Shown: one piece after another, positions 1 to 12,868 of the stretch
How positions within the stretch are numbered: the first letter of the stretch is position 1
Layout: every line of letters begins with the position of its first letter
DNA from: Xylogone sp. PMI_703
Taxonomy: Eukaryota; Ascomycota; Leotiomycetes
Length of the DNA: 64,000 nt
Direction: 5' to 3'
NCBI GenBank assembly: GCA_021399445.1
Contig: JAJTUQ010000007.1
Location: forward strand, 682,001-746,000
Position numbers and translations under genes: made by a program
The notes under the pieces: model-generated
What the model was told of the DNA's origin: nothing
What the model saw: the letters and a program-made list of their open reading frames with translations, nothing else
The model's database searches: none

Positions 1-640
1 TTCGGTGCTATTTTGTGTGAACAGCAAGGTAGAGAGGACCTGTGTGGCCGTGCTCATCCCTCATTATTACCCATTGCCACACCTCCTCGAAATGTAATAA
101 CACAGTAAGCACGTGTATCTGTGGACCATACAGCACAAGCACAGTGCTTTTGCACAGCACAGTAATACCACAGTGAACTCACTTTGGTTGATATTATCAA
201 TGTCCGTGTTCATGAATAGTACCGTACAATACTGCGGCGGTGGAATAAACTCGCCCCCATATGCAGCCTCCATGTCTGGCGTCCGCGTTCGTTCATGTCG
301 TGCCGCCGCTCTTTCGTGGTTCATGACGAGCCCTTTCCCCTCCGCTAATTTACACACGCGTGAGCATCGATGACAGCACAACACCGCAACGTTCGAAGAG
401 GGGCTTGAGGGGCATCTAGAAAGGCAACGCAGACGCAACATCAATGGCTCACTTCCTGTACGACACTGAAATAGGCATGAGCAATGGAGGAGGTGAGTTT
501 CAACAGATCATGCCTCGTACTTTCATGGGCCCCTCGAGGCGCAAACTGGCCATGCATCCGGCCCCGTTGTGGCCTGCTGTGGCTCGACTGCTCCGGGCTG
601 GTTGTTCTGCGCGCACCGCCAGCAATCTATCGGTCTGGTG

Positions 641-652
641 TACAGCACTGTA
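641..652. repeat. GTACAGTAC-family palindrome
   Basis: TACAGCACTGTA, a near-perfect 12-bp inverted repeat. A related ACTGTACTGTAA follows at 813-823. Members of the same motif family are scattered between genes elsewhere in the window. Confidence 0.5.
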
Positions 653-3600
653 TCTGGCGGTGCTAGGTGCTGGGTTTGCTGGGTTTTGCTGGTGGTTTTC
701 GCTCACCGGCACTCTGTACGGGCTGCCCAGGACGGCAGTGGTGCCGCCAGAGCAGGGCGGGCAGTTAGAGAGAGGGGGAAGGTTGAGGGGCCCAGAACTG
801 CCAGCGCACCACACTGTACTGTAACGAGCCGTTAGGTGGTAGAAGCCCCCGAAGGCCAGGGCAGCAAGCAACCCGAGTCCGGCCCCTCTGTCGCGCTCTT
901 CCTCCAGCGCCCGTGGCAGGTGCGTTTAGGCGGGTTGTGCGTGTGTGCCCTAGGCGGTGCGCGCCTGCTGCTAAGGCTTGCCCCACGACCACCAACCCCA
1001 CCACCCACCGCCAACAGCGAGGGGCTGGCGGTACGAAGAAGAGCTGGCGTGCCAAGCCAGCGTGACCTCAGCTATCGAGTCAGGGTGTTCCCAGGAAGTC
1101 CCATGGACGCTGGCTCGCTGCTTTGTCGCCCAGGCGAGATGACGAGCGGTTGGCGAGTCGACGCGACTAATTGTGCCAGTGCCAGAACTGCCAGAGAACG
1201 AGCAAAGTGCCACTGCCCACACCGTTCGCTCGCAGCGTGCTGAGCGCGAGTCCTCATCGGGCGGCGTCACGGACGATCGAGGGAGGTCGAGCGCGCGTCT
1301 TAGGTCAATGGCTCACTGTGCCGGAAAGGTGCTGCAAGGGGAGCAGAGCTGGGCTGCATTGGGCTGGTCCACCACCCTTCGCGGAATCGTTGCTCAGATC
1401 GCCCTTCCTGCCCTCCAGACTTTCGCCGGCCAATCGAGATCCCCCTCCCGCCCGCCGCTGCAGTTCTGTCGTCCCATCTCCCCCTCGTGCCTCATCGTCC
1501 AGCGAACCTCATGCGGCGGCGTCACCACTCCCGACCTGAGCTCTCTTGCTCGTCCCGGATCCTCTGGCGAACGGGCGGTGCCGGTCTTGGATAGGCCAAT
1601 ATCTCTCCAGAATGGCCCAATGCCCCTCCAGCGTGGCCTAGCATAGCCCAGGACCAATCCAGTTCGTGTTGGGTACTTGTACTGTAGGTACTCTGTATGG
1701 CCCAGAGCACCTCTTTCCCCGACGTACACACAGTACAACGCTCCTCTCCTCCAGCCCCTCGCAAATTGGCGGGAGCTTCCAGGCGGGTCACGGCCGAGGA
1801 ATCCAGGCATAGCGGTTGCTGGCCCCCCTTGCCATGTGAAGAGCGGGGATCAGGTACCGGACAGCCAAGTCCCTGTCTGGCTTCCCCGGCAGGTGCAGTT
1901 ACTTCATAAAAGGTACCGCCTTGCACGGCTATCGGAACCAGCCAGCAGAATGGCGGTCACGCCTGGCGATATTCCAGACCTGCCAAAAAGGCCGTGAAAG
2001 AACTCAAAAATGGGGACGATGCTTTGCTCACCGCTGTCCAAACTGCCGGTCAATCTGCATCCACCTCACCTTTTGTCTCACCGCTCAGCCTCGCGGCCTT
2101 ATCTCCCCAGAGGGATGAGGGAACGCTGCACAGTCGAAGGTTGCGGTTTGTCGGTCACCGGTCACGGGCGCTCGCTGCTTTTGAGCCCAGCGCGTCGGAC
2201 CGCCCAGCATAAAAGTTGCATCCGCCCATATTTGTCGCTAAGTCATTGGACCTGGCTGCTGCTTCTGAGACCCGGCCACGGCTTCGAGAGGACAACGGAC
2301 GTGGCACTCGAGTGATGACAGGTCCTTCGCATCCTGGTGCCCGGGGAAGCGAATACCCACTTTCCTAGATCCGCCCCAGCTACCTGCTCCGTAGGCGTGC
2401 TAAGATGCTGTACCATCCGTCCATGTACCAGTTTGGCTGAGCTCATCCCTTGCTCCCGTACCGACGCCTCTCGCCGCGCGCTGGCTGGGGCGTGTGCCTG
2501 GCTGTCATTTGCTGTCAAACCTCCTGGGAGTGATGCGGATGCGCTGACAAAACACATTGCCTCGGGAACAATCGTGATCGCTCACTGAACAATTCAATTC
2601 CCCCTTCGCCCCTTGCAATTTTGTGCCAGAACGAATAAAACCTCGCCCGCGTCGCTCCAGTAAAGCAGCGCACTCAGTCACGAGGCGGTGGATGTATCTG
2701 CCCAGCCAACGCATTACTGTGCTGTACGGTGTTTACTTATTAGGGCTGCTATTGCCCCTCTCTTTGGGAAAAAAGCAAGTGCCCGTTCAACGAGGGGCCC
2801 TTTCCAGATCAACAGTCCTAGCCCTTGCCCTGCGCCGTGTGGGAACGTCAATTGCGCATCCGCGATGCCATGAGCTTGTTGTTGTTTTTCCAGAATCCAC
2901 AATTGGGATGTCATGGGATATTATGGACCAATGGCTCACCGAAGTCGAGGTGAATTAATTACGTTGGGCAGACATTCATGCCCCGTTCGCGCAATCTAGA
3001 AAATATCCCAATATCAACTGTTCTGTGTCCTGCAATTGCTGTTCTACAGCAGAGTATGCAGTCGTGGCAGCTCAGAAAGTTTAGAGCCGGGTGGTGTCAG
3101 TGTGGTGACATATGAAAGGAGAGCAGAGCGTCGAGGTCGAGGAGGGGCACAGTTGCAGGCGGGCTCGCTGCCCCGGAGCTTTCTAGTGGTGTTCCTTTTC
3201 CCCTCATAGAAGCCTTCCCAATGCTTCTTTTCCGGGATTCAATCCGCACCGCTGCCTGCCCCCTGCATCGCATCGAGTAACGTGGCTGCACACGCGAAAT
3301 CACCATCATCCCACCGACGTCTTGGGGAGATTATTTCTGTGGTTACGGAGCTTGTCGCGCGGCTTGGAAGATTCCCACGAGCAAAAAAAAAAGATAAAGT
3401 GGAAAAATTAGTTATTCCGTCGCATGGACAAAGAGACATGATCGCCGGGACGTTTGAAATACCGGTCACTGCGCAATTGCTAACCCCAGCAAGGCTGTCA
3501 CCGTATCATTATTTCAGGAGGTAAGCTGGGTAAGCTCGTAAGCAAGCAGGTAAGAGGAAAGTGGGATGGAGACTCAGGGGGTCTGATCAGCCTCCGTTCC

Positions 3601-4240
3601 ACTCGATAGGAGAGCCACCAACCAACGGATTCCGCCCCAAGGGTAAGACAGAGTGGCCCAGAATCTCTCACGATCCTGGGAAACCAGGCAAACGGATTTT
3701 GTTATGTTTCTAGGGAAGGGAAGCTTCACATCCTTTCGCGGAGAGCATCCGGACGCCGTTCTAACGAGATTGCGATATTGGCGTCAATCACTCCACTGCC
3801 GTCTCCGAAACTGGTCCACAACGGCACGTTAAAGCGAACGAGCTGAGAGAGACGGCCACGAGTCGGCCATGCCCTTCGCTACCAGGTGGGTGGCCCTACA
3901 GCCGATCTTGCATTGTTAGGGGAGGGCCCCGGAAGTGACGAGGTCCACAATTGAGACTCAAAAAGAGATTTATGCTTGTCCGGGCTTGAGAATCTAGAAA
4001 ACTTCTCGAGGTCCTTTTTAGGTCCTAGACAGTTTCACACCCTAGCCGGAAAAAAAGTTTGTCCCCTCCCACTGCTGCAATAGGAAAGGTAGAGGATCCT
4101 GCAGGCAGTCAAATATCCCAATGGTACGACGTCGGTATCGATCAACACAGGTTCAATTAGAAAAGTCCGATTATACCTACACAAATATAGGTTGCACATC
4201 CAGGATATGGCATATGGATTGGACACGTCGGGATCCATTT

Positions 4241-4255
4241 CAGTACAGTACTGTG
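4241..4255. repeat. GTACAGTAC-family palindrome
   Basis: CAGTACAGTACTGTG. The core ACAGTACTGT is a perfect 10-bp palindrome. The same core occurs again at 5410-5419. Confidence 0.6.
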
Positions 4256-5277
4256 CAAGGCTCACCAGCCTCCTTCTTAATTCGGCTTGTATATATCGTA
4301 TCCATACTGCTGTATGTTGTGCGAAGCGCTGTAGGGAGTTGTACAAAGATCCTGCAAATCTCACTGGAATCTCACTCAGCAAGCCTCACTATTTTGGCAT
4401 TGGAGGGGCTTACCCTAAAATTATCCCGAATCCTCCGTATCGCCAATGTACCTTTATGTACAGTTCCCGTACCCTGTAGGCATCTACACCGTCCCAAGCT
4501 AGAACCCGTTCATCGAATCGTTAGGAGGCGTGGAGGTCCCTGGTGGCGCAGAGTTTGTAGCAATCAGCAAGCACCATCAAACAATTGTAAACGCGTGGGA
4601 TGTAGCGCGGGCACGCTCTGTGATCTGAAAGGCTTCCTCTTCCACTCAAAAGGCTGATACACGTGCGGTGTGGGATTTCAATCTCAGGAGAACGCGTACT
4701 CGAACAAACCGTGGTGATCCTACTGGTTCAGCAACGTATCGTAAAGTAGACGATTGTACAGAAGTACAGCAAGTCACAAGATTGGAGGAACCAATGGAAT
4801 GTCCAACTCTAGGGTGCTGAAGTTTGAGATTGGTGAGCAAGAAGCTAGAGATATGGGATGGGCGAGACAGATCCGCAATATTTCGCAGTGTTTCTACAAC
4901 GCTACGCGCGCACGAGTCGTCTACTCCGTAAGCTAACATTCTCTTGCCTAGTGCAAAAATAAATCAAAAGATCAAGGAAATGATAGAAGTCTCCGTAGTG
5001 GGGTAATTACCGTACCACATCCTCCAAAACTCCCAAAAATAAGAAAATAAAATAGTAATCACGATCCAGGCAATCAAAAAGAGGAGGGCAATATCAAACT
5101 GTTTCACCCCGTTTATCAGGTGTTTTGTTTTGTCTCGTCTTCCCTTCCCCCTCTCCCCCCTTTTACCCCTCCATCATGATCATCACACACCCACCAACGA
5201 TCCCGTCCTAGGTTCACAAGATCAATCTTCTCCATCACATCACCCCGTGAACACACAAAAATGCGAGAAACTATGGG

Positions 5278-5424
5278 ATCTACCATACTATACTCTACCG
5301 TCCTGTACCATATCGTACTACGATACTGTACTTTTAGCTGTGCCACATGTTATTGCCAGAGTCATGATCACCGACTCAAAATTCCACTCGGTTATGGTAC
5401 GGACGTAAGTACAGTACTGTAAGT
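5278..5424. repeat. Cluster of GTAC-type short palindromes
   Basis: A run of variants (ACCATACTATACTC, CCGTCCTGTACCA, CGTACTACGATACTGTAC) ends in a clean AGTACAGTACTGTAAGT at 5408-5424. The density is far above anything in the coding regions. Confidence 0.5.
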
Positions 5425-5862
5425 AACTACTGAGCTTGACTTGACCCCCTCGGCTGCCTCATTGAGAAGAATTCCCGAAAGCGGCACGGGGGTGGATATC
5501 CTTTTCTGGCACCGTCTCTTTTCTCTTCATTTCTTGCCTGTTTCTTTTCTTTCTTTGTGGGGTTCCCGTCGGGCTCGGTACGGGATGGGACTGTACGGGT
5601 ACTTGGGTTGGTGTTTCCCGTGATTTGACTCCGTACGGTGATGTTTGATGTGTGTGGGTTTTGTAGACGGTAGCGGGTATGTTTGAGGAGGGGAGAAGGA
5701 GAGGGGTGAGAGGGGTTGATTCTTCCTGTACAAACTTCTATTTATTTATTTTTTTTAAAAAATTTTCACATTTAGCTTTTGTTTTTGTCTTTGCCTTTTA
5801 TCTTTTCTTTTTATGCTCTCCCGTAGCTTCATGTTTCACTGTCAAGATGAGGGGCAAGAAAC

Positions 5863-5896
5863 CTACAGTACCGTACCGTACAATACAGCACTGTAG
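5863..5896. repeat. Inverted repeat with GTAC core
   Basis: CTACAGT (5863-5869) pairs with ACTGTAG (5890-5896) around a loop made of CCGTACCGTA-type units, so the single strand could form a hairpin. A TTACTCCGTAC element follows near 5910. Confidence 0.5.
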
Positions 5897-7548
5897 AAAA
5901 GCAAATTAATTACTCCGTACTTGGCTAATAATATATACGGCCCTCCTTTTTTTAATTTAATTTACTTTTGTCTTATGTGGCAGAGAATATGTAACTTATT
6001 ACTGTACCATACATGACATTACATACATATTCGGCCCGGTGCGGGTTACTTACAGTGACTTACGGGTTTGCTAGGGGGGTTTGGAGGGGGTGGTTCACTC
6101 CTCAACTGCTGTCGGAGACCGAGAAAAACGAAGGGCAGAGACAGCCGTACGGTCCTTTCCGATCCCGTGCTGCTGTTAACCCCTGTTTTGGTTCCGTGCT
6201 GGGTACGTGTATCATTGGTGAGTGGAGGGGAGGTTACTGGGAGGGGTTACCTGAATTTGGAGTTTTGATTCTTTATAGGACTTGGGAATTGTGTATATGA
6301 TAGGGATTCTATGAGATCATAAATATCTTTACCTTATCTCTCTCTTTCTCTTCTTGCGGGGGTGTGACCTAAGGAAAGTTGTGGGGTTTTTGGAGGCAAC
6401 GCATTTTCGAATATTTTTCTAGAGAAAATAAATAACCGAGTTTCTCACTTGTATTCATCATGGATATCACACTGCGCCGTGTGAGAGAAAAGATGAAATA
6501 ATTACCAAATCGTGTCTCGCACCGAGCTTGAAATTTCGATACGTCATTTCTGAGAGGGCGCTTCAGTCATTAAATACATATCAGAATTCCTCGGGAGGCT
6601 TTCCGAGCCCGTGTGTGTGGACGGGATGATGGATTTACGGTGCAGTTTTGCCATGCCTCTTTTGTTTTGCCACCACCTGCGTTGTAAATCAATATAGCAC
6701 GAGGTTAGTCGTTAGCCGTGGTCTAGACATCCGAGTTATCATTAGTTTGGCTAGTTATATACTAAGTAGCCTGGAGCCTGACTTTCAGCTTGCTACGGGA
6801 GAGCTTTGGTAGTCTCATTCACTGGGGATTTACGATACTGCTTTATGGATATGGATTGATGAGACATATCACATTACCAGGGAGTTAGGCTGGAATGTGA
6901 TCACCCCAAAATGACTAAATGGTATCGATCTATAGGATCTATGATTATGCATACCATGGTTCTCTTGGTAAGTAGATACTTGATGTCTGATATCTGGAAT
7001 GGATCCGTGCATCGTATGCAACATTAAGGCTGTCACTACACACATATTTCATTATGATATCAATTGATCACAGGTTGATTTTGGGAAGCTCCAGTGCTCA
7101 TAGGGCATTGATCCTTTCGTGACACAGCATAGATCAAAGAATAATCTACGCAGCACTGTGCTTTCCTCGTAGGGCAAATGCTGCTTCCAAACTCTCGGAT
7201 CCAGGCGGTCCGTGGCAGAGCTGACTGATGACTGAGACGCCATCGACTCCCAGTACCGGCCCTGAAGATGACCGGAACCGAGATCTCGGGTCTGTCATCT
7301 CACGCACCAAACCTGAATCTTTTGGACCCCAAGACGATGGTTTGGGAGGAGGGCGTAAAGGGCTTAGCAGAAATAGGAAGCACAGCTACGCGTAGGCTGG
7401 GGCAACAAACCCAATCTGTCTCGCCCTGCCAACTGTATCTGGGCCATCGGCGAGAATGACTTGCAGCATCGCGGGATGAGGATACTTTAGGCGATTTGAG
7501 AGGGAAGAGGCTCGAGGGGGTTGCTTTGTTGCTCTACTGCTCGTTGCT

Positions 7549-7576
7549 TGATGCGTGATGCGTGATGCGTGATGCT
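7549..7576 (+). repeat. 7-bp tandem repeat (TGATGCG)x4
   Basis: Four consecutive 7-bp units read TGATGCG three times, then TGATGCT. It is a simple minisatellite in noncoding DNA. Confidence 0.8.
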
Positions 7577-7631
7577 TGCTGCTGTCCGGTTTGCTCCAAG
7601 CGAAGGTTTTAACCGTCAGAGCCTGCAACTT

Positions 7632-7657
7632 CAGGTACCGTACGGTAACAGTACCTG
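7632..7657. repeat. Inverted repeat CAGGTAC..GTACCTG
   Basis: CAGGTAC at 7632-7638 is the exact reverse complement of GTACCTG at 7651-7657. The 12-bp spacer itself contains CGTACG. This is the best-formed hairpin of the GTAC family in the window. Confidence 0.6.
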
Positions 7658-7899
7658 GCAAGGCCCTCTTCCCCATTTATTAATTGTGGGCAAGGCGGTC
7701 CAGAAGCAGTCGCCCAAAGCGGACATCACTCCCCCAGGGCACGCCAGAATTTGCGCAATGGTCCCTCTGCTTCTCCTCTAGCTCCTTGTGCTGGGATAAA
7801 CGCATGCCCAGCGTGATCCTGAATCAGAACCAGTACACAGTGCATAGTAGTCCGAGAGCAGACGCCATTTCTAATCCATAGCTATGGCCATTGACAATA

Positions 7900-8871
7900 A
7901 GTTCCTTCGTTCGTAAATGATGGTAATTAGCATTCAATGGCTTGGAGCATTGACTGGAGAGGTTCGAAGGCTGGACGGTAGCAGCAGCCCCAAGAGAAGG
8001 CCCCAGCGGAAACGCAGCAATTTGGCGGTCTCTCCCCCTTCTTTTCCCCCTTCACCAACCGGCTGCGTCGAGCCCGTGGATGCCGCGCCGTCCTACGCTC
8101 AATCTCCACCTCCCAAACCCAATGCGACCACGACCACGGGTGATACAATGCCATCGCCCCCCATCCACCGTTTCTCGCCCTCAAACCCTTTCTCGGGCCA
8201 CGCTCTCACCATCTTCCAATCCCTTCCTTCTCCCAGCCTCAATTGTCAGTCGTTTTGTTTTTCTTGTGTCTCCGCCGTATCAATTCGCGTTTGTGTAAAG
8301 AGGAAAAAATAAGAGAGGAGGCAGCCAGCCTGCCAAGGATCGCCCTGGTCGGAAAGAGTCACCGTCTGTGCTCTAACCCATTGAAACCTTTTGCGGCCGA
8401 AAACATCGCAAAACCACCCCTCCACACCAAAAGGCCTTCGACTCCTGACGGCCTGTGAACCTTCAAGTCTTGCGGCGGCTGCTCATCGAAGCAACATCTA
8501 CAGCCTTGCCTGTGGTGTGAAGACCTCCCATGTCAGCGACTGGAGCATCAGCTTGACCTTCCTGCACAACCGTGTTCGTCTGCCAGCCAGCGATTGAACG
8601 TATCGTACCTTCTCATTACCCGCCGCTTGTGCTAGGCCATCAGCTGGCGACCAGTTATCGCAGCTTCCATCGATTTTCCCACCCTCAGCCCAATCTTGGG
8701 GCTACCCTACCACCAGCCTGCCCCTCTACACACGTTTTTGCTTTCGCAATCCACCACCGACAGTTCCCTTCATCTCATCACCTCCGGGTCGGTCGAGGTA
8801 TCACGCTCGCGCGAGGTGGTTAAGGGGGTGCAATGAACTGAAAGTTGCACACATCTTCCGACAACTTCACA
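7900..8871 (+). promoter_or_regulatory. Promoter/leader region of the Ras exchange factor gene
   Basis: A C/T-rich stretch of nearly 1 kb directly upstream of the CDC25-type start, with many pyrimidine runs (for example 8030-8060, 8150-8230 and 8690-8760) of the kind seen in fungal promoters and long leaders. Several ATGs precede the chosen start. The last is a two-codon reading frame, ATG AAC TGA, at 8833-8841, about 30 bases before it. If transcribed, these would be upstream ORFs. Confidence 0.4.
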
Positions 8872-11800
8872 ATGCTTATGACACAGTCCGCAACCACGGC
8901 ACCATTTACTGACCAGAATAATACCCAATCGTTCAACTCTTATCCAAATTCGGCGAGCCGCAACGGTGAGGCTGGAGCTGCCTACGCGGACGAACAATCG
9001 CGATACACGTCGTCGTCCATCCGCAACCAGGACTTCTACACCGGCTCAGAGGCCTCTTTTTACGATACGCAAACAGCGACAGGTGTGGTGGCAAGCACCT
9101 CATCAGCACTGATGAATGGTTTATTAGGGAACGCGCCGCAGCCGGTCATGTACGTGCGCGCGCTTTACGACTACGAAGCTGATGACCGAACGAGTTTAAG
9201 TTTCCATGAAGGAGATATTATTCAGGTCATCACGCAGCTCGAGAGTGGTTGGTGGGATGGAGTGATCAACGGCGTTCGAGGCTGGTTTCCCAGCAATTAT
9301 TGCCAGGTAATTGCCAACCCCGAGGAGCTCCTGGAGACGAGGCAGAATGGCCACAGGACGGAGATGGAGATGGTTGATGACGACGAGGATGACGCCGATG
9401 ATTATGAAGAGCGCTACGACGATGATGTTGATGCGGATTCAGAGCGCGATGATATGACACAGCTGCCTATAGAAGGTACGAGGAATCATGAAAGGACGAG
9501 GACGGATTTCTGGATTCCGCAGGCAACATCTGATGGCAGGTTATTTTATTTCAATACCGAAACTGGTGAAAGTAGTATGGAGCTGCCTCTCGAATCACCG
9601 TCATCTGCTGCTGAGAATGGCCCTCGAGAACGGATGAACGTGAACATTCCAGAGAAGACCAGACCGCCACCCGAAGTAATGGCTCGGGGCTACATCCAAG
9701 ATGAAGACGACGAATCCGAAGGAAATTCAGCGTCTGAGTTAGAGGGAGAATCTATTATGCTTGGCTCGAGAGGATCATTCGTAAGTACACCATTTATTTT
9801 AAGGACTTATATATACAGTATGTTGATGAAACTTACAGCCTCGAAAGAAGCGATCCCAACTTTCTGAAGGATTATCCCCGGCGACATCAATGGACTCTAT
9901 CAATGGTGTGTCGCCTGTAAATCGACCAAGGGGCGATACATTTGGATATTCGAATATGTCATCACTTCCTTCCGCAACATCTTTCACAAACCTACCAACA
10001 GTGGCACAGACCGGTTCTACCATACCGCGTTCATTCTTTGATGATGGGACGGCTGCTCCACTAACCTGGAACAGACTTGTGGCCAACATGAGGCAGGCTG
10101 TAGACCGTTATCGAGAGGCCATTAACAATGGAGAACGATCAGAATACGTTCGCAGAGCTGAAGATATTTCCGATCACCTTCGCATGTTACTTGCTGCCGG
10201 CTCGAGTACTACAGATAACCACTCTGGGCAACCGTCGATCATATCAACCAATAAGGCCTTATATCCTCATTTCCGCGATATGATGTCCAAGTTTTCGAAG
10301 CTGGTCATCTCCTCACACATTGCGGCCGCTGACTGGCCTAACGCAGAATCCTATCAGAAATGCCTGCATGAAGCAGATGGTGTATTATTGGGAGTATTCA
10401 GCTACGTCGAAGTCGCCAGGCAGCAAAGGGGAGAAGAAATTCCCCGTCTTCTCCCAGGCTTTGTGATTGGTAGCGCTACGGGAGGTAACTGGCAGAACAA
10501 TGGCCTTGAATCACGAGATCCAATGTCATCAAATTTCCTTGATGATGACGAGGGTCCTTCCGAGCCACTTGTGATGCTAGATTCCAGCCTTGCAGACCGT
10601 CTTGAGGATTTGAAACGGATGCTTATTTCATGCATCAGAAAATTGGAGGAGCATCTTGTCGTTACAGAGAAGGTCATCACACCTTATCGACATGAAGTTA
10701 TTGGCAACAATGTCTGCTCAGCAGCTGTCAAAGTGCTTGAAATGTTTAAGCCGTGGGCATCCGCCATTGAGTCGATCAACCTGTCCTCGCTCGGCGGTAC
10801 ATTCCAAAATCCCCAGCTGGCAGATTTCAGCTCGTATAAGCAGAGCTTATATGACAACATGTCAGACCTTTTGGTGGGATGCCAGGCTGTTGCTGGGCCT
10901 CTAGGCGATGAGTGGGCCGAAGTGAGAGGTGAATCGCTCGAAGGACGACTGAATTATGTGCGCCAGTGTGCTAGACAGCTTGAGACTAACTGTTCACATA
11001 TTGGATTTTCACTTCAACTACTCCGAGAACAGGTCCAGATGTCACTGCAAGATAGCCCGGTATCTGTCCGAGACGAAGCCATTCTCCCGCCGGACCTTAG
11101 ACGAGGTGTGTCCTTGTCATTTGATGGACCACATCGACGCACCGACTCACGACAGATTCCTCGACCGAGCCTTGCTGCTCTTGGTCAATCCCAATCGTAC
11201 ACAGACGGTGACCCTACTGCAAATTATCGTAAAGGCGAAAACTCTAAAGTTCGAAAATTCTTTGGAGAAGAGCCAATACCTGATCCAGCGCGTGCCACAA
11301 CGGAAGAATTACCTGAGTGTTTGAAGCTAGATTATGAGGACGAGATATCATATGATAATAAGGTCTCACCTCCACAATTGAAGGGTGGAACACTCATGGG
11401 TTTGGTTGAACAATTAACCCGTCACGATAAGCTGGATTCGAGCTTCAACGGTACATTCTTACTGACATATCGGTCATTCACTACTGCGCGCGAGCTATTT
11501 GAGTGCTTAGTAAGACGATTCCAGATTCAGCCGCCGGAGGGAATGCCTCAATCGGACTATGATGTCTGGCGGGATCGTAAACAGAAACCTATTCGATTCC
11601 GTGTCGTCAATATTCTGAAGAGTTGGTTTGATAACTACTGGATGGAAGACCAGAGCGACGAGACAAAAGCATTAATTCGAGATGTTTACACATTCGCTAG
11701 GGATGTGGTTAAAACTACAGAAACCCCCGGATCTGGCCCTTTGATGACGGTTTTGGAACAGCGCCTTCGTGGTCAAGACCCGTCGGCCAAACGTCTTGTT

Positions 11801-12868
11801 TTAACGCTGAGTCAGAATGCTCCACAGCCTATTATGCCAAAGAACATGAAGAAACTGAAATTCCTTGATATCGATGTTACGGAATTCGCTAGACAGCTTA
11901 CCATTGTGGAGTCGAAACTTTACGGAAAGATTAAACCAACTGAGTGCTTAAACAAGACATGGCAGAAGAAGCTTGCAGAGAACGAGCCTGATCCTGCACC
12001 TAATGTGAAGGCCTTGATTCTTCACTCCAACCAGTTGACCAATTGGGTCGCGGAGATGATCTTAACACAGCTGGATGTTAAGAAGCGAGTGGTGGTTATA
12101 AAACACTTTGTTTTGGTGGCTGATGTAAGTTTCAATACTATACTGACAGGTGGAACTAGCTGCTAAACCAATACAGAAATGTCGACAACTCAACAACTAT
12201 TCAACATTAACCTCTATAATTTCCGCGCTCGGTACCGCGCCTATCCATCGGTTAAAGAGGACCTGGGATCAGGTTCCAGCTAAGACTCTCGCTGTCCTTG
12301 AGTCGATGCGACGACTAATGGGTAGCACCAAGAACTTTGGCGAGTATAGAGAAAGCCTCCATCTCGCTAACCCTCCTTGCATTCCTTTCTTTGGTATGTT
12401 CTATAACTCCTCCAAGCTGCATCTTGACCCCTCGTAGAACGACTTCTAACCATACCAGGGGTTTACCTGACCGATCTTACTTTCATCGAGGACGGTATTC
12501 CTTCTATTATTAAAAAGTCAACTTTAATTAACTTTGCGAAACGCGCCAAGACTGCAGAAGTAATTCGAGATATACAGCAGTATCAGAATGCTCCATACCC
12601 GTTGCAGCCAGTTCCTGAATTACAGGAGTATATATTGAGTAATATGCAAGCCGCGGGGGATGTGCATGAGATGTATGAGAAGAGTCTGTCGGTAGAGCCA
12701 CGTGAGCGAGAAGACGAGAAGATTGTGAGGTATGTTAGGTTGAATGCTTGGACACCCTACAGTGGCTATTGAAGCCGTGGAAGGGTTTAAAACCGGTAAT
12801 GGTAGGATAGACAAATGCTTACACTATTGGTGGAACATAGGGTTTTGGCCGAATCAGGCTTCCTTTAA
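8872..12868 (+). CDS. cdc25: Ras guanine-nucleotide exchange factor, Cdc25 type (SH3, WW, RasGEF_N, RasGEF)
   Basis: Loads GTP onto Ras at the plasma membrane and so feeds the cAMP/PKA pathway. Exons 8872-9780, 9839-12124, 12177-12393, 12459-12729 and 12841-12868 give 1236 aa. An SH3 domain lies at about residues 94-150 (ALYDYEAD start, GWFPSNY end). An acidic stretch follows, then a WW-like segment at about 214-240 (WIPQ...GRLFYFN). The RasGEF_N domain starts at about 819 and the catalytic RasGEF domain runs from about 977 to the end (HFVLVADKCRQLNNY, ANPPCIPFFGVYLTDL). The last exon codes only for the conserved tail VLAESGFL; reading straight through instead gives an unrelated end, so I chose the spliced form. 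The start is the first in-frame ATG; a second lies two codons later. The family and domain calls are firm, the target Ras is inferred. Confidence 0.93.

Larger units (their letters stand above)
1..7899. other. Gene-poor block, no supportable gene
   Basis: About 7.9 kb in which I can support no protein or RNA gene. Open frames of 60-178 codons lie on both strands but overlap each other, show no recognisable domain and cannot be joined by sensible introns. Roughly the first 3 kb looks GC-rich. From about 3.3 kb the sequence is more mixed, with a pyrimidine tract near 5130-5170, a T-rich run around 5735-5830 and AT-rich stretches at 6.3-7.1 kb. Short GTACAGTAC / CAGTACTG-type palindromes recur throughout (see the separate entries). 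It may be a long regulatory region, may hold noncoding transcripts, or may contain eroded repeats; the sequence does not decide between these. Confidence 0.6.

Noticed and set aside
67..2958. Many overlapping 60-157-codon frames on both strands in the left block
   Set aside because: They overlap each other in all frames, lack domains and conserved composition, and follow from local high GC content.
4121..4657. 178-codon plus-strand frame
   Set aside because: No recognisable domain, overlaps an opposite frame of similar quality, and no sensible intron joins it to other coding sequence.
7917..8312. 131-codon frame just upstream of cdc25
   Set aside because: Ser/Pro-rich translation of a pyrimidine-rich promoter region, with no family resemblance; treated as promoter/leader.
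8845..8871. Extending cdc25 upstream to a TTG at 8845
   Set aside because: Not an ATG; the ATG at 8872 is the natural start for a fungal nuclear gene.
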